Shown here piece after piece: positions 25,266 through 33,058 of a stretch of 58,956 nt of DNA (the first letter of the stretch is position 1; each line of letters opens with the position of its first letter). This DNA is from Nevskia sp. (GTDB lineage: Bacteria > Pseudomonadota > Gammaproteobacteria > Nevskiales > Nevskiaceae), in assembly GCA_031291075.1 (NCBI GenBank), contig JARLJS010000126.1:1-58956 (forward strand), given 5' to 3'. The notes beneath the pieces are model-generated. The model saw nothing but the letters and a program-made list of their open reading frames with translations, was not told the origin of the DNA and did not search any database. Made by a program: the position numbers and the translations under genes.

Positions 25266-26014
25266 GCGGCCACCGCCTGCTGCGCCCAGCGGGCGTTGCG
25301 CTCGCGCCACAGCACCTCGTTCTGCATGCGGCGCAGCAGCACCCCGCCGAAGAACAGGTAGAAGCCGGCCAGGCACAACAGCAGCGGCCACAGCATGTCG
25401 CCGCTGATCTTGGGATTGCGCATGCCCTCGGCGCTGAGGATGGTGGAGCCCTGGTGCAGCGAGTTCCACCAGGTCACCGAGTAGTGCACGATCGGCACGT
25501 TGACCACGCCCACCAGCGCCAGCCAGGCGCAGGCGCGGGCGCCGGCGCGCGGATCGGCATAGGACTGGTTGAGCCCGATCACACCGACGTAGAGGAACAG
25601 CAGCACCAGCTCGGAGGTCAGGCGCGCATCCCATACCCAGTAGGCGCCCCACATCGGCTTGCCCCACAGCATGCCGGTGACCAGGGCCAGCGCGGTGAAG
25701 CTCGCCCCCACCGGCGCCGCCGCCACCACCGCCACCTCGGCCAGCTTCATGCGCCAGATCAGCGCGATCGCGCCGGCCACCGCCATGATGGTGTAGACGC
25801 TCAGCGACAGCGCCGCCGCCGGCACGTGCACGTAGATGATGCGGAAGGCGTCGCCCTGCTGGTAGTCCGGCGGGGCCACGTACAGACCGCCGTAGAGGCC
25901 CACGGCGAGCAGCATCACCGAGGTGCCGAACAGCCACGGCGCCAATACCTCGGCGAAGCGGTAGAAAGTGGGCGGCGAGGCCAGTTGATGGAACCAGGTC
26001 CACATAGTCTTCAC
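25262..26014 (-). CDS. ccmC: Haem exporter CcmC
   Basis: 250 residues, six membrane helices, and the WWD-domain segment WGAYWVWDARLTSELVLLFL at about 125-145 flanked by conserved histidines (YVHVPAA; PIVHYSVTWWNSLHQG). CcmC loads haem onto CcmE. Start ATG 26014 with GGTGAAG upstream. A gap of 153 bp separates it from ccmB, and an ANR/FNR-like box lies in that gap, so ccmC-I may have their own promoter. Confidence 0.95.
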   Translation of the reverse strand: MKTMWTWFHQLASPPTFYRFAEVLAPWLFGTSVMLLAVGLYGGLYVAPPDYQQGDAFRIIYVHVPAAALSLSVYTIMAVAGAIALIWRMKLAEVAVVAAAPVGASFTALALVTGMLWGKPMWGAYWVWDARLTSELVLLFLYVGVIGLNQSYADPRAGARACAWLALVGVVNVPIVHYSVTWWNSLHQGSTILSAEGMRNPKISGDMLWPLLLCLAGFYLFFGGVLLRRMQNEVLWRERNARWAQQAVAA

Positions 26015-26068
26015 CAGCTCAGCCGGCGTGCCGGCGGCTGCGTAAGCAGATCGTCATGAGATGCCTTA

Positions 26069-26111
26069 AGCCTATGAAAGATGGAGCCCTGGCGTCATTG
26101 ATCCAGATCAT
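26069..26111 (-). promoter_or_regulatory. Possible ANR/FNR-like box upstream of ccmC
   Basis: On the minus strand ATGATCTGGATCAA (26111-26098) matches 9 of 10 box positions, and a TAGGCT -10-like element lies at 26074-26069. Offset from box to -10 is 37, one more than in the other candidates. It would drive ccmCDEFGHI separately from ccmAB under low oxygen. Weaker than the plus-strand boxes. Confidence 0.4.
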
Positions 26112-26167
26112 CACCGGATTCCGCGGCGCAGCAAACGCCGCCGGTTCAACGAGGTTCGGATTATGGC

Positions 26168-26833
26168 TCATTCGAGTGCGTTCCGGAGGGCCCCGGCGGC
26201 GGCGAACGGGAGCAGGGTCACGCTGAGCGCCAGCAAGGCCGCCAGGAAGTAGAGGGGCGCATCAAAGGGCAGGCCGGCGTTGGCGGCACGCACCGCGCCG
26301 CCGCCGAAGATCACCGCCGGCGTCATCAGCGGCAGCACCAGGATCGGCAGCAGCATGCCGGCGCGCTGCGCTCCCACCGTCAGTGCCGCCGCGAAACCGC
26401 CGGTGAACATCAGCGTGGGGGTGCCGAGCAGCAGGCTCAAGGTCAGCACCTTTACCGCCAGCGGCTCCAGGCCGAGCGCGACGCCGAGCAGGGGCGCCGC
26501 CACCACCAGCGGCACCGCCGTCAGCAGCCAGTGCGCCGCAAGCTTGGCGGCCACCAGCAGCGCCGTCGGCGCCTCCGCCAGCAGCAGTTGCTCCAGCGTG
26601 CCGTCGTCGAGGTCGCCGCGGAACATGCGCTCCACTCCCAGCAGCGCGGCCAGCAGCGCACCGACCCAGATCACCGCCGGAGCGAACACCTTCAGCGCCG
26701 GGTCGTGCGCCTCCACACCGAGCGGGAACAGCACCGCCACGATGGCGTAGAACACCAGCGGCTGGATCCATTCCGCCGGCCGCCGCGCGGCCAGCAGCAG
26801 CTCGCGCCGGAACACTGCCCAGGCGGCGTTCAA
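26168..26833 (-). CDS. ccmB: Haem exporter permease CcmB
   Basis: 221 residues from a TTG start at 26833 (MNAAWAVFRRELLLAARRPA). TTG is chosen because it overlaps the ccmA stop in the TTGA arrangement and gives the usual CcmB N-terminus and length. Six membrane segments follow; conserved blocks include FRGDLDDGTLEQLLL and LMTPAVIFGGGAV. CcmB is the membrane part of the CcmAB ATPase needed to release holo-CcmE. Confidence 0.93.
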   Translation of the reverse strand: MNAAWAVFRRELLLAARRPAEWIQPLVFYAIVAVLFPLGVEAHDPALKVFAPAVIWVGALLAALLGVERMFRGDLDDGTLEQLLLAEAPTALLVAAKLAAHWLLTAVPLVVAAPLLGVALGLEPLAVKVLTLSLLLGTPTLMFTGGFAAALTVGAQRAGMLLPILVLPLMTPAVIFGGGAVRAANAGLPFDAPLYFLAALLALSVTLLPFAAAGALRNALE

Positions 26834-27420
26834 GGATGCAGCTCCAGCGTACGCACCCCGGCCAGGTCCGCCGGCAACGGCTGGTGGCTGGACAGGACGG
26901 CCGCGCCGCCGCCACGGGCGTGCTCGCCAAGCAACCGCGCCAGCAGGTCGATGCCGGCGTGGTCGAGCCCGGCCAGCGGCTCGTCGAGGAACCACCAGGG
27001 CCGCGGCACCGCCAGCAGGCGCGCCAGGGCGGCGCGGCGGCGCTGGCCGGTGGAGAGGTTGCCGCAGGGGCGGTGTCGCAGCGCCTTCAGGCCGACACGT
27101 TCCAGGGCAGCGTCCACGCCAGCCGCGTCGCACTCGTTCAAGGCACACCAGAAGCGCAGGTTTTCGCGCGGGCTGAGCGCCGGGTTGAGTGCGTTCTTGT
27201 GCCCGACCCAATGCCGCAGCGACTCGTCCGGCCGGCCGGCGATGCTGCCCGCGGCCGCCTGGCGCAGGCCGCACAGCACTTCCAGCAGCGAGGTCTTGCC
27301 GGCGCCGTTGCGGCCGCGGATGTGCAGGATTTCGCCGGCCGCCACGGCAAAGCTCAGTCCATCGACGACGTTGCGGTCGCCGCGGGCGACCGCGAGGCTC
27401 TGGACTTGCAGGCTGGGCAT
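26830..27420 (-). CDS. ccmA: Haem exporter ATP-binding protein CcmA
   Basis: 196 residues. Walker A GRNGAGKTSLL at about 37-47, CcmA-specific VGHKNALNPALSPRENL, ABC signature LSTGQRRRAALARL, Walker B WWFLDEPLAGLD and switch His in LSSHQPLP. It energises CcmB. Start ATG 27420 is preferred; an upstream in-frame ATG would overlap the toxin remnant. First gene of the ccm cluster, 29 bp after the damaged toxin gene. Confidence 0.94.
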   Translation of the reverse strand: MPSLQVQSLAVARGDRNVVDGLSFAVAAGEILHIRGRNGAGKTSLLEVLCGLRQAAAGSIAGRPDESLRHWVGHKNALNPALSPRENLRFWCALNECDAAGVDAALERVGLKALRHRPCGNLSTGQRRRAALARLLAVPRPWWFLDEPLAGLDHAGIDLLARLLGEHARGGGAAVLSSHQPLPADLAGVRTLELHP

Positions 27421-27449
27421 GCGTATGAATTCTGGGCGAAGCGCGAATC

Positions 27450-27656
27450 TTAAGGGATTGCGGCGCGCCGTGAATTGTCCGCGAGGGACCGGTTGCTTGT
27501 CAGGCACCAGCGGCGCCGACCTGCCAGGCAAACATATTTGGCCCGCAGGGCTAAACGCTTGATAGTGCGCTTGGCAGCGGCCGGCGAGTCCCGAGCGATA
27601 TAGACTTCGATAGCTTTGAGCTGAGCCTTTGCCTCAGGGGTCCAGTGCAGTCTCAT
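27450..27656 (-). CDS. ParE/RelE-family toxin, probably C-terminally truncated
   Basis: 68 residues. The first 35 (MRLHWTPEAKAQLKAIEVYI, then ARDSPAAAKRTIKRL) match the opening helices of ParE/RelE toxins. The rest (…KYVCLAGRRRWCLTSNRS...) does not resemble the beta-sheet core, and the protein is about 25-30 residues shorter than the usual 90-100. A frameshift or deletion after codon 35 is likely, with the missing end lost against ccmA, which starts 29 bp downstream. It overlaps the antitoxin stop by 4 nt (ATGA). Probably inactive. Confidence 0.6.
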   Translation of the reverse strand: MRLHWTPEAKAQLKAIEVYIARDSPAAAKRTIKRLALRAKYVCLAGRRRWCLTSNRSLADNSRRAAIP

Positions 27657-27844
27657 TCGGCGATGCCGAACTCCTTGAGGACGTCCTCATGCGGAACGCC
27701 CTGCCCAGCTTCGCTTTGTGCCAGGCCGCGCTCGATGGAAGCGCATAACTCCACTTCGTAGCGGACATCATTCCAGGTGGCATTGCTTGGAAGCCGGTCG
27801 GCCAGCTCGTGCACCTTCTGGCGAATGGTTGAAGTGAGGTCCAT
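27653..27844 (-). CDS. Antitoxin of a ParE/RelE-type toxin-antitoxin pair
   Basis: 63 residues: MDLTSTIRQKVHELADRL, a ...NATWNDVRYEVELCASIERG centre and AGQGVPHEDVLKEFGIAE at the end. The L-P-x-x-A-T-W-D-D-V-x-Y-E pattern followed by a helix and S/P-H-E-x-V-x-x-x-F is that of the common addiction-module antitoxins encoded just before ParE/RelE toxins. The ribosome-binding site is GAGGAACG. It overlaps the toxin gene by 4 nt. The antitoxin looks complete although its toxin does not. Confidence 0.75.
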   Translation of the reverse strand: MDLTSTIRQKVHELADRLPSNATWNDVRYEVELCASIERGLAQSEAGQGVPHEDVLKEFGIAE

Positions 27845-27968
27845 GATCGTTCCTCGTAAGGCCTGTCCAGTTTAAACCCTGGACACCGGGAATGGGACCA
27901 CACCTAATCCCCAGACGGCCCGAAAAGGCCGCCGGTCGCCCGGCGGCCAGCTTTCAGGAAAGCGATGC

Positions 27969-30845
27969 TTACAGCGTCTTCAGGTACTCGACCAGCGCCT
28001 TGCGCTCCTGGTCGGTCAGCACCTGGGTGAACTGGTGCCCCTGGTTGGCGTGGCTGTAACCGGTGGCGTCATACACCTCGCGGTCGGCCACGGCATTGGG
28101 ACCGTCCAGGCCCGGCGACTGGAAGTAATCTGCCAGCACCTTGAGCGGCTTGAGCAGCAGGTCGGCGATGGTCGGCACGTCCTGCGGGTTCGCCGCGCAC
28201 AGGATGCGCGCGCTGTCCACCAGGGCGTTGCAGCCCAGCTTGTCGTACTTCCAGCCCAGGTTGGCGAAGTCGTAACCGTTGAGCGTGGTGTCGTAGCCGC
28301 GTTCGCCGCGCGCATTGGCGGTGGCAGCCAGCTGGCGCCGCCACACCATCGGACGATCCGAGGGCTTGAGCACGTCCCATACCGTCGGCACGCTGCCGTT
28401 GTGGAAGTACGGCGCCGCCGCCCATACGCCGTGCAGGGGCTGGGCGGTGTAGCCGAAGCCGCCCATGGCCTCGTAGCTGACGATCGGCGGCTGGCCGGTT
28501 CCCGGGGGCGGGCCAGGGCCCAAATCGTCGTCCAGCACCGCGCTCAGCAGGTTCCGCTTTGGCTGCGATTCCGGGATCACGTACTCGGACGAGGCATCCG
28601 GATATTCCATCCACAAATTGCCGAACGGGTTATACGGTTCGACCGCTTTGGCCACCCCCGCGACAAAAGTGGGAGCGCCGCTCAGGAACGCCCCGTCGGC
28701 GGGGTCGGTGCCGATGATGTTTCCCGGTACGACATATCCGCTCATGCCAATGAGGCTGGGATCGGGCAGGAAGCCCGGCTGGTTGGCGAACTGCGGCGAA
28801 TAGGCACCGTGACAGCCGGCACAGGAACCGTTGCCGCCCTGCGGCTTGGGAATGGCGGCGTTGGTGATGGTTTTGCCGTTGACGACCGTGCTGGCGGTCC
28901 ACAGGTTGAGGCTGTGGAACAGGATCGCGCCCTGCTCGGCCAGCGGCTTGTTGATGCAGGCCGGGTTGTCGTTCGGCCCCGGGCCGCCATCGGCGTTGGA
29001 GCAGTAGCCGTAGGGATAGGCCGGTGCCTCTACCGCGTTGAGCCAGGTGTCGAGGTCTTCGTAGTCGCCTTCGCGGTGCTTGATCCAGTCGCCGTCGTTC
29101 TTGGTAGTGGAGGACGGGAAGAAATCGTTACGTGCAAATCCGGAACTGTTCAAGCCTATCCATAGATAACGGGACTTGTTGTGCGTCCACCACCAGCTCG
29201 GCGTCTGCTGGTCGCCGCCGGTCAGCGGAATCGTGGGCACCAGCTTGCCGAGCACGCTCGGCTCCAGCGCAGGGCTGATCCAGTCCAGGGTCTTGAGGTC
29301 GCGGAACAACAGAACGTTGACGATCTCCTGGTCGGCCGCGTTGACGCCGCGCGAGCGGCTGGCCATGTAGCCGGGGAAATCCAGGATGACTTCGATCGAG
29401 TCTTTACCGTAGACGCCATTGGCCTGGTCCGCGTCGTAATAAAGCAGGCCGACGTCGACGTTGGTGCCGGGGCTGCCGGCGTAGAAGCCGTTGGGATTGG
29501 CACCGGTGATTTCGGGATGGCCGGCGGCCTCATAGTCCGCCGCTCCGGCGGAAGTCACTTCGCCGGAACCGATCTGGCCGAGGTGGCAGGCGAAGCAGGT
29601 GGCGCCGATGTTGCCGGTCCACTTGCCGCTGGCATCCTTGGTCTGCACCAGGCCCAGCGGCAATTGCACGCTGCCGCCGTTGGTGGCATTGGGGTCCTCG
29701 CCCGGCATCGGGAACGGGTTGGGATACGGCGACGGCGGATAGCCGTAGCGTGTGCCCACCACTTGCTGAAGCAGGGCGGTGGCCGCCGCCGGATCGGCCG
29801 GGACGGTGTATCCAAGGTACTTGGCCACGTTGTACAGCCCCGCTCCCGGGATCAAATCACCGGTGATGGGGTTGGAGAAGATGTACTTGCGCCCCGCATC
29901 GACCGAGGCGCGCCACTGGCCGCAGGTGCTGGGCCGCAGCTTGGCGGTGTACACGGGCTGCTTGCCCTGGGACACCAGGATGGCGTTCTGCTTGGCCTGG
30001 TTCTGGATCACCATGTTCCAGTCCGGCTCCTGGAACGGTGCGTTGAAGTACACCGCGTAGCTCGCGTTGTTGATGTTGCTGCCGGAGATCAGCTTGCGCG
30101 GATCGGGAGGAAGCGCCGCACTGTCGGGCTGGTTCTGGCAGAAGGCGGCGGCGTAGTTACGGCCGCCGGTGGCGTTCAGGTCGCCCAACAAGGGATAGCT
30201 GCCGCCGCTGCTGCTGCCACCGGAGCTGCCGCCGCTGGTGGTTCCGCTGCTGCTGCCTGAGCTGCCGGAACCGCTGCTGCTCGAACCGCTGCCGGAACCG
30301 CCGCCGCTGGAACTGCCGCTCGAACCGGTGGCGCCGCCCGAGCTGGAAGAAGAAGAAGAACTGGAGCTGCCGCTATCCGCGGCCCAGCTGTTCAGCACCG
30401 ACTCCATCGCCGAATACGCCGTGCCGCCGACAGTCCACACGCTGCCGCCGGGATGTCCCTGGCCGCCGGCCGGGTACACCAGCAGATCGTTCTGCGTCAC
30501 ATCCGCCGGCTGCGGCAGGTGCTGCCAGGCGGCGAGGAAGTTGGCGTAGTCCTGCGTCGCATCGCTGCTCAGCGTGAGCTGGTTGGCGATGGCGTAGCCG
30601 CTCTGGTTGGCAAGGCCACCGGCCATGTGGCACACACGGCAGTTGCCGCTCTGCACGTTGGGCTCCACGTTGGCATTGAAATAAGCCTGCGCCGCGGCGT
30701 CGCTGACCGCGTCGTGCGGGTTGGTGCCGGCCGCAGCCGGCGACAGCGCCTCGGATGTGCCGCTGCCGCCGCTGTCCTGTCCACTGCCGCAGGCACTCAA
30801 GGCCAGCGCCAGTATTGCAACCCAGCTCGCATAGCTACGCATCAT
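27969..30845 (-). CDS. Three-haem c-type cytochrome lipoprotein, RoxA/MauG-like
   Basis: 958 residues. Lipoprotein signal with lipobox LSAC (Cys19). Three haem c sites: C69-RV-C72-H73 in a small N-terminal domain, C417-FA-C420-H421 and C675-AG-C678-H679. A Ser/Gly linker (about 158-216) joins the small domain to the large one. The large domain carries blocks I associate with rubber-oxygenase RoxA-type and di-haem peroxidase/MauG proteins: QTPSWWWTHNKSRYLWIG, EDLDTWLNAVEAP, AGCHGAYSPQF, VVPGNIIGTDPA and PLHGVWAAAPYFHNGSVPT. A strong GGAGGAGAAC lies before ATG 30845. It is divergent from an AraC-type regulator and 0.5 kb upstream of the ccm operon. Family resemblance is from memory of motifs; substrate is unproven. 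Confidence 0.7.
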   Translation of the reverse strand: MMRSYASWVAILALALSACGSGQDSGGSGTSEALSPAAAGTNPHDAVSDAAAQAYFNANVEPNVQSGNCRVCHMAGGLANQSGYAIANQLTLSSDATQDYANFLAAWQHLPQPADVTQNDLLVYPAGGQGHPGGSVWTVGGTAYSAMESVLNSWAADSGSSSSSSSSSSGGATGSSGSSSGGGSGSGSSSSGSGSSGSSSGTTSGGSSGGSSSGGSYPLLGDLNATGGRNYAAAFCQNQPDSAALPPDPRKLISGSNINNASYAVYFNAPFQEPDWNMVIQNQAKQNAILVSQGKQPVYTAKLRPSTCGQWRASVDAGRKYIFSNPITGDLIPGAGLYNVAKYLGYTVPADPAAATALLQQVVGTRYGYPPSPYPNPFPMPGEDPNATNGGSVQLPLGLVQTKDASGKWTGNIGATCFACHLGQIGSGEVTSAGAADYEAAGHPEITGANPNGFYAGSPGTNVDVGLLYYDADQANGVYGKDSIEVILDFPGYMASRSRGVNAADQEIVNVLLFRDLKTLDWISPALEPSVLGKLVPTIPLTGGDQQTPSWWWTHNKSRYLWIGLNSSGFARNDFFPSSTTKNDGDWIKHREGDYEDLDTWLNAVEAPAYPYGYCSNADGGPGPNDNPACINKPLAEQGAILFHSLNLWTASTVVNGKTITNAAIPKPQGGNGSCAGCHGAYSPQFANQPGFLPDPSLIGMSGYVVPGNIIGTDPADGAFLSGAPTFVAGVAKAVEPYNPFGNLWMEYPDASSEYVIPESQPKRNLLSAVLDDDLGPGPPPGTGQPPIVSYEAMGGFGYTAQPLHGVWAAAPYFHNGSVPTVWDVLKPSDRPMVWRRQLAATANARGERGYDTTLNGYDFANLGWKYDKLGCNALVDSARILCAANPQDVPTIADLLLKPLKVLADYFQSPGLDGPNAVADREVYDATGYSHANQGHQFTQVLTDQERKALVEYLKTL

Positions 30846-31022
30846 GTTCTCCTCCATTCCTTCGCCGGACGCCGCGGCCTTAATGCTTGTTTGTGGCGGC
30901 TGTGCAGTGTCCGGCCGGCGCGCCTGGCGGACAATGATTTGCGCCGACAAGCTTTTATTCATTTCGCGCCAGGCGATGAGAGGAGTGGTCACTTCAGGAC
31001 ACATTCGGTTAGCCTTTAAGCC

Positions 31023-32054
31023 ATGCGAACCGCAGAACTGGCCAAGCCGAGCGTCCCCATCAGCTATGTGCTGCTGACCCTCGAACTGGCGGCGGAACAC
31101 GGCGTCAGCCGCGAAGCCCTGTTCAAGGGCATGGCGATCGCCCCCGAACTGCTGCTGCAGCCGGATGCCCGGATGGGTTTGATGCAGTACGGGCACCTGT
31201 GCGTGCGGGCGCTGCAGCTGAGCCGCGAACCGGCCCTGGGTTACGAGTTCGGCCTGCGCAGCAACCTCACCGCGCACGGCTTCCTGGGCTTCGGCCTGAT
31301 GTGCCAGCCGACGTTGCGCGACGCCGTCGAGTTCGCCGTTCGCTTCTTCACGCCGCTACGCCTGCCCGGCTGGGACATGCGCTTCTTCGTCGAAGGTTCG
31401 CAGGCCGTGGCGCAGGCTTATGAGACCGTGCCTTATGGCCTGCTGCGGCAGTACGCGCTCGATATGATCCTGATCTCGCTGGTGACGACGTTCCGCCCCT
31501 TGCTGCCGCCGCAGCCGGACATCGAGCTGTGGTTCGACTGCCCCGAGCCGCCGTACTACGCGCGCTACCGCAGCCGCCTGCCGGCGATCCGCTTCGGCGC
31601 CGCCGCGAACCAGATGCGCTGTCCCGCCGCCTACCTGCAACGGCCGATCGAGACCGCCAACGCCGTCACGGGACAGCTGGTGACGCGCGAATGCGAGCGC
31701 GAGCTGGCGCTGCTGGGCCGCACCGACGACACGCTGCAACGGGTACGCGCCGCGCTGGTCAACGAGCAGAACAACTACCCGCCGCTGGAAGCGGTGGCGA
31801 AGCGCCTGTGCATGAGCACGCGTACGCTGGTACGTCGCCTGGGCGATCACGGCACCCATTACCGGGACCTGCTCGACGAGGCGCGCCACCGCGACAGCCT
31901 GCGCCTGCTGGAAGACCCGACACTGTCGCTGGAAGTCGTGGCCAGCCGCCTCGGCTACAGCAGTGCCGCGAACTTCTCGCGTGCCTTCCGCGGCTGGACC
32001 GGCACCTCGCCCGGCAGCTTCCGCGACAGCATGGCGGCCGCGATACCGGCATAA
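31023..32054 (+). CDS. AraC-family transcriptional regulator (OruR/ArgR-like N-terminal domain)
   Basis: 343 residues. N-terminal ligand-binding domain of the 'arabinose-binding-like' type (about 15-205; GLMQYGHLCVRALQLSREPA, LTAHGFLGFGLMCQPTLRDA) and C-terminal double HTH (about 245-335) with AVAKRLCMSTRTLVRRLGD and EVVASRLGYSSAANFSRAFR. Relatives control catabolic genes for lipids, alkanes, steroids or amino acids. Divergent from the RoxA-like cytochrome with 177 bp between starts, the classical place for a local activator. The ligand is unknown. Confidence 0.88.
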   Translation: MRTAELAKPSVPISYVLLTLELAAEHGVSREALFKGMAIAPELLLQPDARMGLMQYGHLCVRALQLSREPALGYEFGLRSNLTAHGFLGFGLMCQPTLRDAVEFAVRFFTPLRLPGWDMRFFVEGSQAVAQAYETVPYGLLRQYALDMILISLVTTFRPLLPPQPDIELWFDCPEPPYYARYRSRLPAIRFGAAANQMRCPAAYLQRPIETANAVTGQLVTRECERELALLGRTDDTLQRVRAALVNEQNNYPPLEAVAKRLCMSTRTLVRRLGDHGTHYRDLLDEARHRDSLRLLEDPTLSLEVVASRLGYSSAANFSRAFRGWTGTSPGSFRDSMAAAIPA

Positions 32055-32110
32055 ACGGCCGGCCACGGGGTACAACGCGCTAAAATGCTTTTTTCCACGG
32101 AGCACAGCGC

Positions 32111-32968
32111 TTGACCGCCCAACTGATTGACGGCAAGGCCGTCGCCGCGCAGGTGCAGGCGCGCGTGCGCGATGCGGTGTCCGCGCGCCTCGCCGCCGGC
32201 AAGCGCGCCCCGGCCCTGGCCACGGTGCTGGTGGGCGCCGATGCCGCCTCCGAGATCTATGTGCGCAACAAGCGCCGCAGCTGCGAGGCGGTGGGCATCC
32301 GCTCGACGCCGGTGCACTTCGAAGCCGACGTAACGCAGGAGCGGCTGCTGGCCGAGGTGGACCGGCTCAACGCCGACCCCGACATCGACGGCATCCTGGT
32401 GCAGCTGCCGCTGCCCAAGCACATCGACAGCACCCGCGTGATCGAGCGCATCCGTCCCGACAAGGACGTCGACGGCTTCCATCCCTACAACCTCGGGCGC
32501 CTGGCGCAACGCATGCCGGCGCTGCGTCCCTGCACGCCCTACGGCGTGATCGAGCTGCTCAAGGCCAGCGGCGAAACCTTCCACGGCAAGCGCGCCCTGG
32601 TGGTCGGTGCCAGCAACCACGTCGGCCGGCCGATGGGGCTGGAGCTGCTGCTGGCCGGCTGCACCACCACCATCGCCCATCGCTTCACCCGCGACCTGGA
32701 CCAGGAGGTGGCGCGCGCCGAGCTGCTGGTGGTGGCGGTGGGCAAGCCGGGCTTCGTTCGCGGCGCCTGGGTGCGGCCGGGCGCCACGGTGATCGACATC
32801 GGCATCAACCGCCTGGCCGACGGCAAGCTGGTGGGCGACGTGGAGTTCGAAACGGCGCGCGAGCGCGCGGCCTGGATCACGCCGGTGCCGGGCGGCGTGG
32901 GCCCGATGACCGTGGCCATGCTGATGGAGAACACGCTGGAGGCGGCGCAACTGCGCGAAGCGGCCTGA
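32111..32968 (+). CDS. folD: Methylenetetrahydrofolate dehydrogenase/cyclohydrolase
   Basis: 285 residues with FolD signatures: active-site Y and K in [44 protein letters not shown] and the C-terminal [21 protein letters not shown]. It interconverts 5,10-methylene-, methenyl- and 10-formyl-THF with NADP. The start is TTG 32111 with GGAG 10 nt upstream; no ATG gives the conserved N-terminus ([13 protein letters not shown]). Housekeeping gene with no clear link to its neighbours. Confidence 0.96.
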   Translation: MTAQLIDGKAVAAQVQARVRDAVSARLAAGKRAPALATVLVGADAASEIYVRNKRRSCEAVGIRSTPVHFEADVTQERLLAEVDRLNADPDIDGILVQLPLPKHIDSTRVIERIRPDKDVDGFHPYNLGRLAQRMPALRPCTPYGVIELLKASGETFHGKRALVVGASNHVGRPMGLELLLAGCTTTIAHRFTRDLDQEVARAELLVVAVGKPGFVRGAWVRPGATVIDIGINRLADGKLVGDVEFETARERAAWITPVPGGVGPMTVAMLMENTLEAAQLREAA

Positions 32969-33008
32969 CCCCTGCGGAAATGAAGATTGTTGTGGCGCGA
33001 GTTCCGGC

Positions 33009-33023
33009 GACTCTATTAGAGTC
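33009..33023. promoter_or_regulatory. Palindromic operator candidate upstream of the acyl-CoA dehydrogenase
   Basis: GACTCTATTAGAGTC is a perfect 7+1+7 palindrome, followed by TTGACT (33025-33030, -35-like) and AT-rich sequence to the ATG at 33059. Its place at the promoter suggests a dimeric repressor site (TetR or GntR type), but the regulator is not identified. Confidence 0.45.
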
Positions 33024-33058
33024 TTTGACTAGGCAATAATCGGGATATCTTCATTACC

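Noticed and set aside
30238-30549. Leu/Pro/Glu-rich plus frame antisense to the Ser/Gly linker
   Set aside because: It is simply the complement of AGC/GGC repeat codons in the cytochrome linker.
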